DNA from: an uncultured Methylococcaceae bacterium
GTDB lineage: Bacteria; Pseudomonadota; Gammaproteobacteria; Methylococcales; Methylomonadaceae
Direction: 5' to 3'
DNA: 26,303 bases
NCBI GenBank assembly: GCA_903939355.1
Contig: CAJAHC010000464.1
Span: 1-26,303, forward strand
Shown: in pieces, positions 25,585 through 26,303 of the stretch
How the letters are laid out: each line of letters opens with the position of its first letter
How positions within the stretch are numbered: position 1 is the stretch's first letter
The notes under the pieces: generated by a model
What the model saw: the letters and a program-made list of their open reading frames with translations, nothing else
Told to the model about the DNA's origin: nothing
Database searches by the model: none
Made by a program: the position numbers and the translations under genes

Positions 25585-26303
25585 TCAACTCAACATATTA
25601 TCCAATATCATCATGATGATAAAACCTATCATCAAAGCAAATGTTGCATAACGCGAACGTCCATTTGAATGTGTTTCCGGAATAATTTCTTCACTGATAA
25701 CAAAGAGCATAGCACCCGCAGCAAAACCCATTGCAATCGGCAAAATGGGCTGAAAGACCGTTACCATAGTAATGCCTAGCAATCCACCAACAGGCTCCAC
25801 CAAGCCAGTTAATGTGGCGACACCTACAGCTTTCCACTTATTGTAACCCAAACCAACTAATGGCAAAGCGACAGCCAGACCTTCTGGTATATTTTGCAAC
25901 GCAATGGCTATGGCCAATACCAGACCATTCTTCATCTCTCCGGAACCAAAACTAACTCCGACAGACATTCCTTCAGGAAAGTTGTGAATGGTAATGGCAA
26001 TAACGAAAAGCCATATTTTTTTAAATGAAAGTAACTTATCCCCTGAAACTGTCTCAAAATTTACATGAGGCAATTGACGATCTGCGTAATGGAGAAATCC
26101 AGCGCCAATCATCATCCCTATCGAAACAATATAGATGCCATTACCCGGCCAGATTAAATTACCATAAGCCATCCCAGGCACTAGCAGAGAAAATGCAGTG
26201 GCTGCTAACATAACACCTGCTGCAGCACCTAACATACTATTGAATAAATTACGCGAAATGTTCTTGAAAAACAGTGCCGGAAGAGCGCCTACACCGGTAG
26301 CCA
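25585..26303 (-). CDS. ZIP-family metal transporter, 5' end cut by window edge
   Basis: The frame is open beyond an ATG at 26235 to the right edge. The residues upstream of that ATG (ATGVGALPALFFKN and onward) match the N-terminal helix of GufA/ZupT-type ZIP proteins, so the true start lies outside the window. The 238 visible residues contain the two metal-site helices: HNFPEGMSVGVSFGSG (helix 4) and ALQNIPEGLAVALPL (helix 5). GLVEPVGGLLG and a C-terminal EEIIPETHS stretch are also family features. ZIP transporters move Zn2+, Fe2+, Mn2+ or Co2+ into the cytosol. It lies directly upstream of the GDT1 transporter gene and probably shares its transcript, pairing an importer with a likely exporter of related metals. 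Confidence 0.93.
   Translation of the reverse strand, partial: ATGVGALPALFFKNISRNLFNSMLGAAAGVMLAATAFSLLVPGMAYGNLIWPGNGIYIVSIGMMIGAGFLHYADRQLPHVNFETVSGDKLLSFKKIWLFVIAITIHNFPEGMSVGVSFGSGEMKNGLVLAIAIALQNIPEGLAVALPLVGLGYNKWKAVGVATLTGLVEPVGGLLGITMVTVFQPILPIAMGFAAGAMLFVISEEIIPETHSNGRSRYATFALMIGFIIMMILDNMLS

Overview
The window looks like a chromosomal segment from an AT-rich gammaproteobacterium. RlmJ is mainly a gammaproteobacterial enzyme, the class II ribonucleotide reductase is split in two as in Pseudomonas, and PstC and PstA carry the large periplasmic insertions seen in several gammaproteobacteria. A Methylococcales (methanotroph) relative is possible, but that is an impression; nothing here proves it. 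There are no tRNA or rRNA genes, no transposase and no CRISPR array. Most genes have recognisable families, so this is mainly core and accessory housekeeping DNA rather than a genomic island.

Left part (1-8000): the 3' end of a secreted-looking protein gene; rlmJ and a small P-loop kinase fused to a ParB-like C-terminal domain (both +); then a leftward run of radA and a complete arsenic operon read arsR-arsC-arsD-arsA-acr3. ArsR senses As(III), ArsC reduces arsenate, ArsD hands As(III) to the ArsA ATPase, and Acr3 exports it.

Middle (8100-14850): a rightward ABC exporter divergent from arsR; a 346-bp gap whose right half carries two NrdR boxes; the split adenosylcobalamin-dependent ribonucleotide reductase nrdJa-nrdJb; a strong bidirectional terminator; a small secreted helical protein (-); and a divergent four-helix DUF4239 membrane protein (+). 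A perfect 15-bp-stem hairpin lies between that gene and phoU.

Right part (14970-24000): a leftward phosphate locus in the order sixA, pstS, pstC, pstA, pstB, phoU. A near-perfect Pho box lies before pstS and an intrinsic terminator lies between pstS and pstC. Divergent from sixA is a CYTH-like/CHAD protein (CHAD domains bind polyphosphate). Its upstream region contains a second Pho-box-like site followed, at the same 10-base spacing, by a good -10 element. The locus therefore appears to combine phosphate uptake, uptake signalling and a polyphosphate-binding protein under one control.

Right edge (24130-26303): a DUF1097 membrane protein, then a leftward pair of metal transporter genes: a ZIP-family transporter cut by the window edge, followed by a GDT1/UPF0016 (Mn/Ca) transporter. 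Several starts were moved inward from the longest possible frame where an internal ATG has a better ribosome binding site or begins the conserved domain or signal peptide.
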